Assembly: GCF_964204645.1 (NCBI RefSeq)
Contig: NC_134029.1
Coordinates: 10,096,850 to 10,160,849, forward strand
DNA from: Tubulanus polymorphus
Taxonomy: Eukaryota > Nemertea > Palaeonemertea > Tubulaniformes > Tubulanidae
Reading direction: 5' to 3'
Length of the DNA: 64,000 bases
Below the pieces are notes generated by a model. That model did not search any database. It worked only from the letters and a program-made list of their open reading frames with translations, and was not told the DNA's origin. This document shows positions 45,980 to 59,200 of this stretch, one piece after another (the first letter of the stretch is position 1; each line of letters starts with the position of its first letter). The position numbers and the translations under genes are program-made.

Positions 45980-47682
45980 GAAAATGTATTTTTTGCGTTC
46001 TTACTCATATTACTGAGAGGTAAGACAAAATACGATTGTGTATTATATCGTTTTATCAAATGGATGAAATCTAAGTTACGAATGCCACGTCACAACTTGA
46101 TTTAATTTTGCATGGCAAATTTAGAGAATCGTATTTTAGTAGAATTTCGAAAACAAAAACAAACAGTAACACTCTCAGAATAATCTGGTGAAAGTGCAGA
46201 TCCGCACACCTGGTACACTGATACATTCCCGTACAAATAACCCCATGAACTGTATCCCAAGCACAATGATGAGTGCCTGCGCCGGTGCAGGCCCGTACAC
46301 TGGATTTTTTAGGGGGTTTACTTGGGGCAGAGAACTTAGGGCAATGTCACCCAAAAAGCGTGACGGTGGTGGCGGTTGGGCGGGCTGTAGGCCTATGATC
46401 GCCGCAGCGCAGAGGGTGAGAAAATTTTGATACTTTACCTGTTTTTAGATCGATTTCCTGCAATCTGGACCATAAACATGGGGGGGGGGCAGGGACAAAA
46501 ATATCATTAGGCTATCCACGAAAAACGATTAACTTTTCTGGTGCAATTTCCTAGCAATAAATGAAGTCCTGATGCAAATTGTGTGCTTTCTAGGAAATGA
46601 ACTGCATTAAGATGTACCTTATTTTTAAGGCAATGAAGATGAACTCCTGAAGAATGGTGAACCTTTTTGTTGAAAATTATCTGCCTCGTCTTCTTAAAAT
46701 ATGCACTTGCCTACTTTTGGGATTGATAAAAATGACTAAAAGTGCCCTTGCCCATTCTTGTTTTCTTTATTCGGTATTGATGGGCATCTGACTGTGCCCT
46801 TTTTCTTTGACGGGACGCTACATGTGCCTTTCTACTTAGGAGATGAAATTTTTGAGGAACAATTTGAAAAAGGGCACTTTCACAAGGGGGGCTCATCAGA
46901 TTGAAGAAGTGTAACAGCTGCAAAAAGCCATAGGCCTGGACACGGATAATTCAGAAATGAATTCGAATGCGCCTTGTAATTCTCCGGGACTCGAACCAGT
47001 GCGGTGCTGAACCAGCGCGGTGTTGAACCAGCGCAATTTCAATCCAATCCTGTTGCGTAGGGAATTTTCAAATCATTTAATCAATGCAGTTCATTGTAAG
47101 ATTATTCAACATTCAACGACTCAATCTAGATCGACTACTATCAACAAATTCAATAAATCCTAGAATCAATAAATTCAAGATTCACCCGCCCCAGTCGCAG
47201 TAGTGAATTTGACCAAATGCTGCCATTTTTCTCTTGAACGTAACGTAATGCAGTTCTTCCGGACATCAAAAGTGACATCAGTTTTTCCGACCTTGTCAGC
47301 TAGTCAGTTAAAAAGACTTTCTAGTAGGCTAGGCCTATCCACATAGGCCTGTAGGCCTACTTGTTTATGAAGGGGACGTCCTGCAGGCACCTGGTGTCAA
47401 TCTATAAAACACCATCTTGGTTAGATGGCCCTTGGGCTTTGGCACGTACTGGTTTAATAGATAGTGAACAGAACAAGAAAATTAATCTTAATAAATCATT
47501 TGACGCCTGTGAAAAAAATGTAGAATTTTTGGGATAAGCAAATGTGGAATTGCAAATTTGAAATGGAAGTTTTAAGAATTTTGGGGAATTATGAGATTTG
47601 GCGATTGGGTAGGTGAAAGGCATACGAGGTATTCGAATGTAGTAGTGATTTAATTTTGTTATTGAAAATTGTCAATAATTGA

Positions 47683-47895
47683 TCACTTGCGACCGATTTC
47701 ATTCACTTTTATCTCTAAGCTGGTCTGCAACTTCATTGCCTCTATGGTTGAGGGAAGAACTCTTCTGATGTCTGCTTCATCATGACTTTGGAGCATATCG
47801 TGTGGCCTAGCCAGCTGGTCCGGTTTGGCTGTCACTCGATATCCTCTTGATTCTGGGTTGAAGTAGACACTGTCATTTAGAATAGCTTGTTTATG
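47683..47895 (-). CDS. Unidentified short open frame, possibly an exon or element remnant
   Basis: Seventy codons between stops with a protein-like composition (SVYFNPESRGYRV, LARPHDMLQSHDEADIRRVL), GC-richer than the AT-rich flanks. No strong splice sites seen and no ATG at the start. Next to it, on the plus strand, is a sequence resembling a retroelement 3' tail. Family not recognised. Confidence 0.25.
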   Translation of the reverse strand, partial: HKQAILNDSVYFNPESRGYRVTAKPDQLARPHDMLQSHDEADIRRVLPSTIEAMKLQTSLEIKVNEIGRK

Positions 47896-48736
47896 TTATT
47901 CTGTATGAATTACGCGTGTGTCTTGTATATTGTACTTTCTTATTTTAAAATTTGTAACTTTATTGAATTTAGGAATTTTATATGAAATAAGGATCAATAA
48001 AGAATTGATTTGAATTGTCACCTTATACACATGCCGTCACAGGACGCGGAGCCGTATATGACAGCTATGCTATTATAAATTGCTAATCTCATGAAACCTG
48101 CATGCCCCTAATATCGAACATATTTTCTAAAACATTTGAATATTGAAATCATATGTTTACACATTTTTATATTGACCGCTCGTAGCCGCCGATGAAATTC
48201 ACGCCGGCCCTACACAGATCGTAGATAGCTTCGTCATTTCACCAGCATCCCCATGTCAGGGTATTACTTTTATATCAGACTTCCAAATCGTGTATACATC
48301 AGCCATTTTGACCGAATAATCCGATTTACTTATCATTTCTATTTACGCCTGCCGCTCCTGATATAATCATACATCCTTTACTATTACAATACGTCTTCTA
48401 ATGATATTCAATGCAATATAACGTTTCGACGTTCAAATAGAGCTCATTATATAATCACAGGAAGACATTCTACATCTTTGTCAATAATACTTTGCCAAAT
48501 AGCTTGTATGTGTACACATAGACCTGTGACGTTTTGCATATCGATTTACGGTTGTCATTTGTAAAATGACGCTGAATGGTTAACATTGTTTAGGTTTCAT
48601 AATGGTAACATTTTATAAGGCGTCAAAAATTGATAGAATACACCACAAACAGGCGTTGTCAGTCTCTACCCTGGAGCTCCAGCCTAATCTAAATATAGTG
48701 GCCTATATAGTAAACACGTGCAGTAAAAAGGTACTA

Positions 48737-48871
48737 CAGTGGATTTTCGTTACAGCGATCATCACGGGACCAGAATGTTTGTTATAACTGATAGTTCGTT
48801 ATATCTAGTATGAAATTAATCAAATTGTCTTACTTGGGACGAAATTTGTTCGTTACAACGAAGTTCCCCTG
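48737..48871. mobile_element. 135-bp pogo/Tc1-mariner-like MITE, diverged
   Basis: Left CAGTGGATTTTCGTTACAGC, right CGTTACAACGAAGTTCCCCT then G, with TA on both sides. Same layout as the 42848-43009 element. Confidence 0.65.
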
Positions 48872-49499
48872 TAGGACTCCCAGAGAGTCTCTGATCTGAG
48901 CAGTCTTGACGAGTAGTGTATTTTGGCCATGATAATTGCCCGTCGTTTGTTTGATAAGCTGGGATAAAACTGATAGCCATGCTGTAGGCCCTCTAGCCTA
49001 TGTAGAAATTTCAAATTCAAACTTAGCCTAATTCAGCATGAAAAACTTTGTTTGCAACTGACACATTTACAGAAAAATCAAGTTAGAAAATAAACAACTA
49101 TAAAATAAGGCATAATAAAATCTAATTACGTGAAGAAAAATTCAGAACTGTGGTGCAAAACTCAGAAATACACATCTATATGCAAGTAATTGATTGCTAT
49201 TAGGTCAATAGCAAACTAAATTGATTGATTTAGCAAGAAAAAACAGAACATTGTGTTGCACACAGGCCATTTTTACAGAGGGGGCAACTGTTTCTTCACT
49301 TGGCGGACGTGTTGTGCATGTTTGTATGTGTGCTGTTTATCGGTGTGACTTGTAGAAATGAGTAGATTTTCTCAGTACTGGTGTGAGTAATAGCAGTGCA
49401 TCATCATTAATGCCTCTTCTGTCTCTCACTCCTCTTTACTACTACAAATACTATAGGCTGGTAGTAGCAGCCTGTGTCCGCTATCATTTAGTCAGGCTC

Positions 49500-49683
49500 G
49501 TGCGCTGTGGTCACTTCACATCGTAGCAGTTGATTCAGCATTTCTGTGTTGTTTAATCTTGAAGTTCGATTCACGTGCTATTTGCTTCAAGAGGGACATT
49601 CTCAATTCTGGCATTTGGTGTTGCATTAGAGATTAGTGTTTACTAGCTTGTGCTTGTTGTTTCTGGTCATTAGAATAGGACAG
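49500..49683 (+). other. Probable 5' UTR exon of the BTBD1/2-like gene (5' limit unknown)
   Basis: A consensus donor CAG|GTAAGTG ends this stretch at 49683, and a good acceptor (TTTTTCAG) at 50151-50152 opens the exon carrying the start codon. The upstream boundary at 49500 is arbitrary. Confidence 0.4.
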
Positions 49684-49848
49684 GTAAGTGAATCATGATT
49701 TGATTGAACAAATTTATAGTCTAAAATATCTATAGTGTAATATGATTAGGAATAGAGATCCTTTTAAGAGCAGCTTTTAAATCCCTTTGAACCCTTGGCT
49801 TTGCCTGAACTAGGATGTTTACCTCACCCAGAGATTTCTCAAGTACTT

Positions 49849-50075
49849 CTGGCTATTGCATTCACTTCTGTCTCTCATCTATATCCGTTTGTCCGTCGGC
49901 GGAATTCAGTTATTTTGTGAAGTTTTGAAGACACTTCAATGACGATTGTCAGTATCTACTCTAAATACATCTGCAGCCCAAAGACTGGCCCGGTCAGAAT
50001 CAAGATGGCTGACTGGTGGCCATTGTTATTCACCGAAATTACGTTGCATTTTTTATACATTTTTGAAACTTTCAA
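49849..50075 (+). repeat. CCACTTGGGACTT dispersed repeat, 3' part
   Basis: From GGCTATTGCATTCACTTCTG through GAAGTTTTGAAGACACTTCA and ATCAAGATGGCTGACTGG to a terminal ACATTTTTG. It lies in the presumed 5' UTR intron of the BTBD gene. Confidence 0.75.
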
Positions 50076-50204
50076 GGAAATTATTGGAGACGTTTTTATT
50101 AATTACCTATGACCCAAGGCCTAGAATAACTGATTATATGGTTGTTTTTCAGCGGACCTATCCTGATGTCCTGACGGCATTAAGCCCAAGAGAAGACTGA
50201 TCTC

Positions 50205-53200
50205 ATGGAGCATTCTCTACATGAAGGAGTTGAGGAAAACTACCCCCCGGTAGCGGCTAACGGTCTCCAACAAGAACTCCCCGAACCGCCTTTCGAACTG
50301 CTCGAGCCTGAAGCCCTTATCGGTGCGGAGTCAGACAACTCAAACAGCAGCGATCCTAATCCTGTATCACCGTCAAATTTTGTCAATCCAGCCGGTGCTA
50401 ATGCCAGTCTAGTTGTAGTTCATGAAGACCTAGCAATACCGTTAGTGCAACTGGGTGAAGAAGCGAACGAGATTCCGTATAACTGGCAGGCTACAAAAAC
50501 AACTGTCAAAGAACGACTCGCATTCATGTTTAATAACGAAATACGAAGCGACGTCCACTTTATCGTGGGCAAGGAACCGAACGCTAGACGAATCCCAGCG
50601 CATAAATTTGTTCTGTCGGTCGGAAGTGCTGTTTTTGACGCTATGTTCAACGGCGGTATGGCGACTGTGTCTCACGAAATCGAATTGACTGATATCGAGC
50701 CATCGGCCTTTTTAGCGTTGTTGAAATTTCTCTATTCCGATGAAGTTCACATCGGGCCCGAGACTGTGATGACGACATTGTACACGGCAAAGAAATATGC
50801 AGTGCCGGCGCTTGAGCGAGCGTGCGTGGACTTCCTCAAAAGCAATCTCAGCCCAGATAATGCATTTATGTTGTTGACACAGGCAAGACTTTTTGATGAA
50901 CCGCAATTAGCTGCGTTATGTTTAGAAACAATAGACAAGAGTACGATGGAAGCTTTGCACGCCGAGGGTTTCACTGAAATTGACTTGAATACACTGTGCG
51001 CTGTGTTAGAGCGTGACACACTAGGTATCCGAGAGTCTAAATTGTTCAGTGCGGTTGTGAGATGGTCGGAAGCTGAATGCCAGAGACAGAATCTGTCGGT
51101 AGACGCTGGAAATCAGCGTTTAGTTCTCGGTGACGCATTGAATCTGATACGCTTTCCTTTAATGAGCGTTGAAGAGTTCGCTGTTGGTCCGGCACAGTCC
51201 GAAATCCTGCGTGATCGCGAAGTCGTTGAACTTTTCTTGTATTTCACGGTGAATCCGAAGCCGCCTGTGAATTTTCTCGATGTGCCACGATGTTGCTTAA
51301 CGGGTAAAGAGCAAGTTGTTTCTCGGTTCTGTCAGATTGAAAGTCGCTGGGGTTATAGTGGTACTAGTGATCGCATCCGGTAAGTTCATCATTGATACTC
51401 ATGCAGCCATAAGTTGCTTTTTAGACCACTCGGGACTTCGGTCCCAGCGGGCTATTGCGTTCACTTTTGGTCCATCATTCAATCATTAGTTTGTCCGTAG
51501 ATCGAATTCAGTTATTTTCGCAAGTTTTGAAGACGTTTCAAGTGATTCCTTTGATGTTTGGTTTGTACATGTATCTACCCGAGATGCACCATCAGAGCAA
51601 AAACTAGCCCCATCAGAATCAAGATAGACAACTGGCAGCTATTGATATTTGCCAAAATCAGTATTTTGCACATTTTTAGCCCACTTAGACTCAAGTCCTA
51701 CCGGGCTATTACGTTCTTGCCATCTGTTCATAGACAAAATCCAGTTATTTTGGGAATTTTCTTGATGGATTTTCTTGATTGGTATAGTTTAGATCTATGA
51801 AATATCAGATGGGTTTTTTTATCAGTCCAACTGGTTTTAACTGAGGTATTGTCTTAATATTTGTTAAATGTTAGCATTGGCATAGGACCCATCTCCATAC
51901 TTGGAATTGTGGTAACCAGTTTTTTCTTCTCCCCTGGGAGTTGGATTCATGTATTGTTTTATTTACAATTTTCAGGCCAGCCATAGGCTGAGCCTATTGC
52001 TATAACCACAGAGAAAGTGAATTTAAATGCTACGGTTTCCAGATAAAAGACTTCTTCACTGGGCATTCTCCAATATCTAGGAAGCTGAATTTTGATATAA
52101 AGGGCTTGTTTAAATTTACTGGGGGGCTTTACGCGAAATTCTGAACAAAAAAATTTTATTAGTTATTTTAAAAGTTTATTGGATGGCAACCCTCGAATTT
52201 GAATTCCGATTTCAAAATCAAATTATGATCAATTGTTTAACTTACAGTCCTGTTTGTTTGTTAATTCCTCTAAGTTAGGCCTACACCTTTATTCATTTTA
52301 GTATAGTTACAATTTTTTGATGCCATGGGCAGCTCTAGCTCGTTCATTTTACACAAACTCAGTTCAGGAGCGAATTTAGAAAACTTCAACAGTATGTACG
52401 ATGTAACAGTGATATTCTGACTGCAGCACACTTGTATAAATTCATGCTTTTCACGTGTTTATGTAGAATTGGGGGAAATTTTCTTTTGACATGAAACGTT
52501 TGATGCCGTATTGTATGTAGGCCTATGTTTTGCTTAGATTTCATAAGGTTATGTATCTTTAAGTAAGATGATATAACGTAAAGATAAGCATACAAACTAC
52601 ACAGTAACAATTAGACAAATAAGTTCTATCCAGCCTTTACTAGTACTGCGAGCAATGGAAGATTTCAATTACATTTCTGTCAAAAGTAGATCTTTTCCTG
52701 AGTAATAGGCCTATACCTTTGCTCACATTCATCTCTCAACTCAAAGAGTTGAGTTGTCTTTAAATGTGAGTTGAATCAATCCAGTTAGAAATGAGTTATT
52801 CACTTCAGAGTCAAATCATAAACTCCCACAGTAATGGTCCTTGGTCCTTGTCGGTTTAAATGCTAGTTGAAGACAGTGGGTCTAGGTCAATAGGGGAAAA
52901 TTTGAAACCAACACTTGAAAGAGTCAAATGACAACCGTTGGTTGAGAGTCAACTTTGAGCTATAGGAATCCATTAGGCCTATGGTATTTTATTATATGTG
53001 CTTACTATATGTGCTTACTTTGGAACATTTCTGGGATATTATTAAGACAATATAGACAAGTCAATTAGTAATTTCTTTCACTATGCCTTTGTGTATTCTG
53101 AATTCATAAAGCTCATATTGCAAAGAGTTAATAATGACAATTTCTGTGTTCACATCAGAACTCAAACTGAATATCGAAGAGACATCAAATTGTGCTGAGT

Positions 53201-56200
53201 TTATCATGAATGATTAATGTTTTAGGTTTATGGTCAATCGACGGATTTTTGTCGTTGGTTTTGGTTTATATGGCAGTATACACGGCCCTTCAGAATACTC
53301 AGTAAACATCCAGGTAGGTCGGCTTTAAACTGGTTAGAAAGAAACCGTTGATACATTTAGTAGCGACTTTCTGTGGTCAAATACACAGTTTCATTTAAAC
53401 CTTGTGAGGACCAGGTTGCTTTGATTTCTGTACGCCCTATATGAACGTGAAGTCATATGTCACCCGCTGTCCTATCTCGACTGTCTGTTTGTTATGCATA
53501 TAGGATAAGCTATTAGAACTCACAACCCAGCCTTAAAATTTACAACCCAGCGGGCTATTGCATTCACTTTTGGTCGGCCCGTTTTTCTGGTCCGTTCTTG
53601 GATGGAGACAGGTTTTTTTTTAGGAAAATATCAACAGGTTTTTATGGCATAGTCCTGTAGCCCTGACAGTTAATGATTGTTAGGATTGTCATTGGACACA
53701 TCTCTTCACATAGAATTGAGGTTACCAAGGTTTGTGTTCATTTATATTGATAGCGTACTGCACCTATGCATATTTCTTAACCATTATAAGTTGCAAAATG
53801 GTAGCTTATAAATCAGTTGCAGTGCGTATGATAATGGTGAGCTTGAAGGTCAATTAACATTGACAAAAGTGCACCAATCCGTCTAAACACATATTTCCCG
53901 CTGTATGGAAAAATTAGGGCACAATAAAGTGCGGTTTCAAGCATGAGACGTCTCAAGTTGTTTGATGTTCAAATACCAAATTAGTTGAATTGATTTTAGC
54001 CCACTTGGCCAAAGGCCATTCGGGCTTATACTGTACCCCTCGGTTTTAGTGGTGGTCTGGCGTTCGTGCATCGTGTTTCTTGTGAACTCTCTACAGGCTA
54101 CAATTTTTGACCAATTTGTCTTCAAATTCGGTTATATTGTAAATGACCAAAAAATTGCTGGCGAGTTCGATATTTGTGGTATTCATTCTGACATTATACG
54201 TTTTGGTCATTAAGTCAAAAAGATTTTCTAGATAAAGATAGATATTTCATGTGTCAACTGGCATGACCTATCACATGACCAAACTAGGTCACGATGTTAT
54301 CCATGATGCCCGACTTTGGATTCTGAAATTATTCATTTTGGTCATTAACTCAAGCAGTTTTCCAGATTTAGAAAAAAGTGCCGCTAAAATACAACTTGAG
54401 ACAGGTTCTATTCAAATTCATTCCATTGCTGTTGTTTTTAATGGGCTCAATTTGATACAGCAGCACATAAACAGTCATCAATATCCACTGAATTTTTTCT
54501 TCCCAGTCAGTCTAGCTAATGATGCCATTTTCAAAAAGGTAGGTTTAATGAAAGATATAATACATTTAAAAAGGGTTAGCTGCGTTTTTGCGGTGAAACC
54601 ACTCGAGTAGATTCATTGATGTTGAATCGCAGCCGATGAGAAGCAATGCATTTCGGCTCCCATTATGCCTTATTCTTCATAACCAGTCAATGAAATGCAC
54701 CGCTCCCGGGGCCGGGAAGCAGAGGATTACTGCTTCCTTTTACTCAATTAGAGGCGATCCAGCGGGTAAAAAATGTTGCACCCAGGTTGTACAAATGGCA
54801 CCTTCGACCTGGCAAAGGATACCGATCTATAGCATCTGCAAGCAATTATCTTTTTACCGAGGTTTCTACAACCATACATTAGTGATGTGATGTGACCGAT
54901 TCAAAAAACGTCTTGTCAACAGCACAGGGCATTACATCATCATTTATTGAAGCCTAAACATTGTATTAACTCTTTCAGTGCCCATGTGTAATTTGAGAAA
55001 AACCCTCAGAGTGCCCATCATTGTTAACTAAAAAGTAGGAAAATCAGAAGTAACTTTGGAGCTTTGGTGAAAACTGAGAGATAGAGCTTTATGGTAATTG
55101 AAAAATTTGTAGGGAAAATTGTGGTGATAATTTTTCTTACTGAAAGTGACGTCTAATGGAAATGAGCTAATTTGCATGAATTGTCGGTGACCTATTTATG
55201 ATATCCCCTAAATTTCAGGTTTGAAAATGAACAAATCGGGTATCAAGCCTCAGCTAACAGCTGACAATGGAATATTATATGTCTACTGTCAGAATTATAA
55301 ATCATATGGGTAATTATAATTAGAAAATGAGATTATAATTAGATCACGTGACCTCCGGATAGGTACCCGCTACTTTCAAATGCAAAAAACTCAAATATTT
55401 TGAACTGCACCACTACAAAAACGCAGCAATATAACGAACTAATGGGCGCTACCATTTAATCAAGCCATCTAGTGGCAGGTTTCTCTGCTGAATTCTATAC
55501 AAAAAACTAAAAATAAAACTGCTATAAGAAATGTCGATGAAAGTCGACAGGGCACTGTATGACCTGAAGTAATCTGTCGATGAAAGTTGACTGGGCACTG
55601 AAAGAGTTAACTTGGATAGACAATGATAGTTGGTCTTTCCTATTACTTCGTTATAGCACGCCTCATGGGTGCTGCCATTTTTGTTTGAGCGCATGATTAA
55701 GAGATCCAATTCAATTGGCTAATAGGTTGATCATGGTGTGATTTTGTTGCTGGAGCGGACACTCCGGATTGGACTAGGAAAATATCAAAACATGCTATAT
55801 ATCAGTGGCCGGTTCCATAGTCAAGACTTAAGACCAAAAGTGGTCTTAAATCTTGAGACTGGTCTTAAGTTATTAGATTGGCTATAGAACTAAGTTGGTC
55901 TTAGAATGGTCTTAAGTCTAAGCCCTCACTATGGAACTGGCCCCAGCAATTTTGGACTCGATGATCATAATCGCGCCAGTTGGACGCACTAAGCGAGTAT
56001 GTCATCGGCTTAAAATATACGCATTTGTCGATTTCATTTGCTGAAGTACATATTGTACAATTTTTCTAGTTAACAGATTATTCTGAAGTTATACTGTTAT
56101 ATGGAGCCTGTAGTGATAAACGTATATCTTAGAGTTATATGAATATTCACATCACAGATTTTTTATTTCCTAGCCTAATTGGCTAATTTATAAGTAAAAA

Positions 56201-59200
56201 GAGAGAAGGCACCAAGAGAAGGTGATAATACAACATTTCTGATAAATTCGATTAAGAGATAATAAACTTATCCCATTGCTGTAGATACATATTAAAAATA
56301 AACTTATCTTCAGTGTGTGCTTCTAGAATTACAGCAATTTACTATTGTTGTTATATCTTGGAGGTTCTACATATTATCTCGTTTCGATATTCGTTCTGTT
56401 TTCTGTCTAGCACTGAGCAAAAATTATATGGATCTGCCGTAGACCGGATGGTTTTTTCTTTGCTTCATAATGAAACCTAGCCATGATTAAAGAGTTCTCG
56501 TGGCTATAGTACCACCGTGTTGTGTTCGTGGCTCTAGGCCAGTTTACTCTTGTCAGAACTATTGCGTATGGTCGTAGGGCGCACTCGCTCATCTACCTTC
56601 CTCGCTTTACCTTGGCTTTGAAATTACTTTTGAATAAATTTTATCAGTACAATTCAAATTTAGTTTGAAATTTGGATTTTAAGATACGAATTTGAAAGTT
56701 TTTGACGAGATACTAATGACACAAAAGTGCCACAAAGTACGTCGCTCAGCAAATCATCAATATTCACAGTCATTGACAAACTTAGTCAAGTCAAAAGGTC
56801 AGGTGAATGTGTCATTAGGCACTTAATAATTGTGTTAAGCCTGATTATAGTCAGATAGGCCTGTGGCTTTGGGAAAATATCCTATCGTGAAACTATTCAA
56901 ACTTGCGATTCAGTCCTGTAACAGCTGTTGCGGCTTTACCTTTGTCTAAACTGGACTGGTTTAGTTTTGTCAGTCACTCGGGTCCTAGACGGAAACATTT
57001 TGTTACTGCTCTTTGACGATGCTAAAACAAATTATTCATCGATTCCTCTCTGAAAATAATCTCTGAAAATACGATTCACTTCTATTAAGCGATTGATAAT
57101 GCTTCAATGCCTGCCGGCCTCTTGTTTAGATACTAGGCACTGCCACAAATAACATAATAGTTTGACGGCAATGATGGCAGCCCACCATAATAACCAAGAT
57201 AACACAAAGCAAATGAAGATCTACTTTTTTCTACTTAAGTATTTTTTGCATAGTTTTATTCGTCTAGCCAAAACGTTTCCAGCTGATTGAAAATTTCAGG
57301 CACATGGGGAGTTCAACAGCGCTTGCAGCAGCTGTGCTTGTGTCTTGATCAGTTACTTGGAAATACACATTTGATGTTAAATTTAACCTGCACCCACAAC
57401 CTGAGTTCTATTTCAGAAACTCAAGGGCTACCTATGTTTATTTTTGTTTGCCTCCCTTGCAATCTTGCCTGATATTTATGTGTCAGTTACCTGACCCTAA
57501 CCTGTCTAGAATAGAAATTCTATACCAGGAAGGTGTTTTCTTCAAAACAGGCATTAGTTAGCCCTGGTGTACGGGATATATATTTATATATATATATGTA
57601 TACTTGCAATCCATTGGATTAAACTACAGAAATTATTAATAATAATGGTTTCTCGGTTATGAAGGGGGAAACCTCTTCCCAACATTTATTTGCATCAGAA
57701 TGTACGGGTTGCCCTGAGCTCTTTGTTGTACTTACTCACTATAGCCGGGGACACACAAGATTATCTTGTTGGCAACTCTCAATTTTTGTCAGTCCGCCAA
57801 TTTCAAAATAATAATGATTTTTGGAAATACCAAAAAACACTTAAACAGGGTTATGATTTTGAATTATTTATAAGTATATACTAGTTCAGGGCATGGTCCC
57901 ATAGGTTGCTGTTGAAGGAAATTGTGATGATATCAGGGGGTCACTTTTTGTCACATTTTTAGCCCACTTGTGGCTTAAGTCCCAGCTGGCTAAGTGTGTT
58001 CGCTTTCTGTCTGTTCGTTTGTTCGTCCGTAGACGGAATCCAGTTATTTTGGGAAGTTTTGAAGATGCTTCTATGGATTGTCTTGATCTATGGTTTATAC
58101 ACGTATCTACTGTAAATACATCTAACCAAAAACCGATCCAATCAGAATCAATATGGCTGACAGGCAGCCTTTGTTGTTCACCAAAATCAGCACGTGTTAC
58201 ACATTTTTAGGATCAACTGTGTTGATCCTTATAGAATGGTTCTGAGAGTAACTTTCTGTTAGCTCTTGGTGGCACAAATTGTAACCACTGGATATAAACA
58301 GCTGATATTTTGTCATATGGAGGGAAATAGGTGGTGGAATTGAATATGGCAAGTTTCGTCCATCAGCTCTAAGCCATTTAGATGTGCTGGGAGAAAATGT
58401 GCAAAATTTCAATGAAATTTTCCCCCATTCTACTTATCGATGCTTGACCTAGTTTCATGACATCATAGAGAAAGCCCTTGACAAGGTCATCACTTGGAAA
58501 TCCCTCTAGAAGGGCTTTCCCAGTGACATTATTATCAAGAATTGTTCTCTACCCATTACCCAAAAAAACCCATTACTATGTACATCATCAAAATTGAACA
58601 TGCTTGCTAATAACCTCAGTACTATCTTTTCCTTAAAGGGGTCATGAAGAGGTTTTTAATTAAGATATGGCAAAAAGTATCTTTTATCATCAATTATAAC
58701 CTATTTATTGATTTAGTGGTCAAGAAATTAATTTTTAACTCTTCAATTAGTGTAAAAACAAGACTTTTGATCGGCCGCCCTGATTCCTTCCCAACCCGGA
58801 AGTGTGACGTCATTCTGAGCAGCGAGCATTCATCATCATTTAAGTCATTCCCTCTTTGTAAAAAACCATGCAGAGGGGATGACTGATATAGGCATCGCAG
58901 ATATTTCTGTGGGTAGATATTTTTATCCAGTACTGGACCATAAAAGCGTCCTGAAACCGTAAACTTGTTTGTGAATCCCAGCCCAGCCTGCGCCATCCCG
59001 GCCGTGTAAATGGTAATGTGTGCTGCATATATACAGTCAGTATGTTGTACACACTACAGTGATGTGGGTCACTGGGGAAAACCAGTACTACATGCAGTGG
59101 AAAGCGCGTATCTCTTACTACATATTTAATTCGCAAAAATAGCATCTCTTGGCAGAAAAGAAGGCACTCAGATAATAAAAACATAAGTTTTGTGTATCCA

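Larger units (their letters stand above)
43215..49500. other. Gene-poor intergenic region
   Basis: No confidently supported gene. Contents: poly(A) signal of the EF-hand gene, a (GGAAT)n run, a long hairpin (45631-45703), a tRNA-like relic (45900-45979), a G10 run (46480-46489), a 70-codon candidate frame on the minus strand (47683-47895), a possible retroelement 3' tail near 47997-48017 (AATAAAGAATTGATTTG), a pogo-like MITE (48737-48871) and several TAGGCCTA sites. Confidence 0.6.

Noticed and set aside
46981-47040. Perfect minus-strand B box GGTTCGAGTCC
   Set aside because: No A box at a suitable distance; the flanks are a local GCTGGTTCAGCACCGC duplication.
54251-54610. 119-residue frame in the second BTBD intron
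   Set aside because: It spans repeat-like sequence starting near 53996 (GCCCACTTGGCCAAAGGCC) with internal duplication; no recognisable protein.
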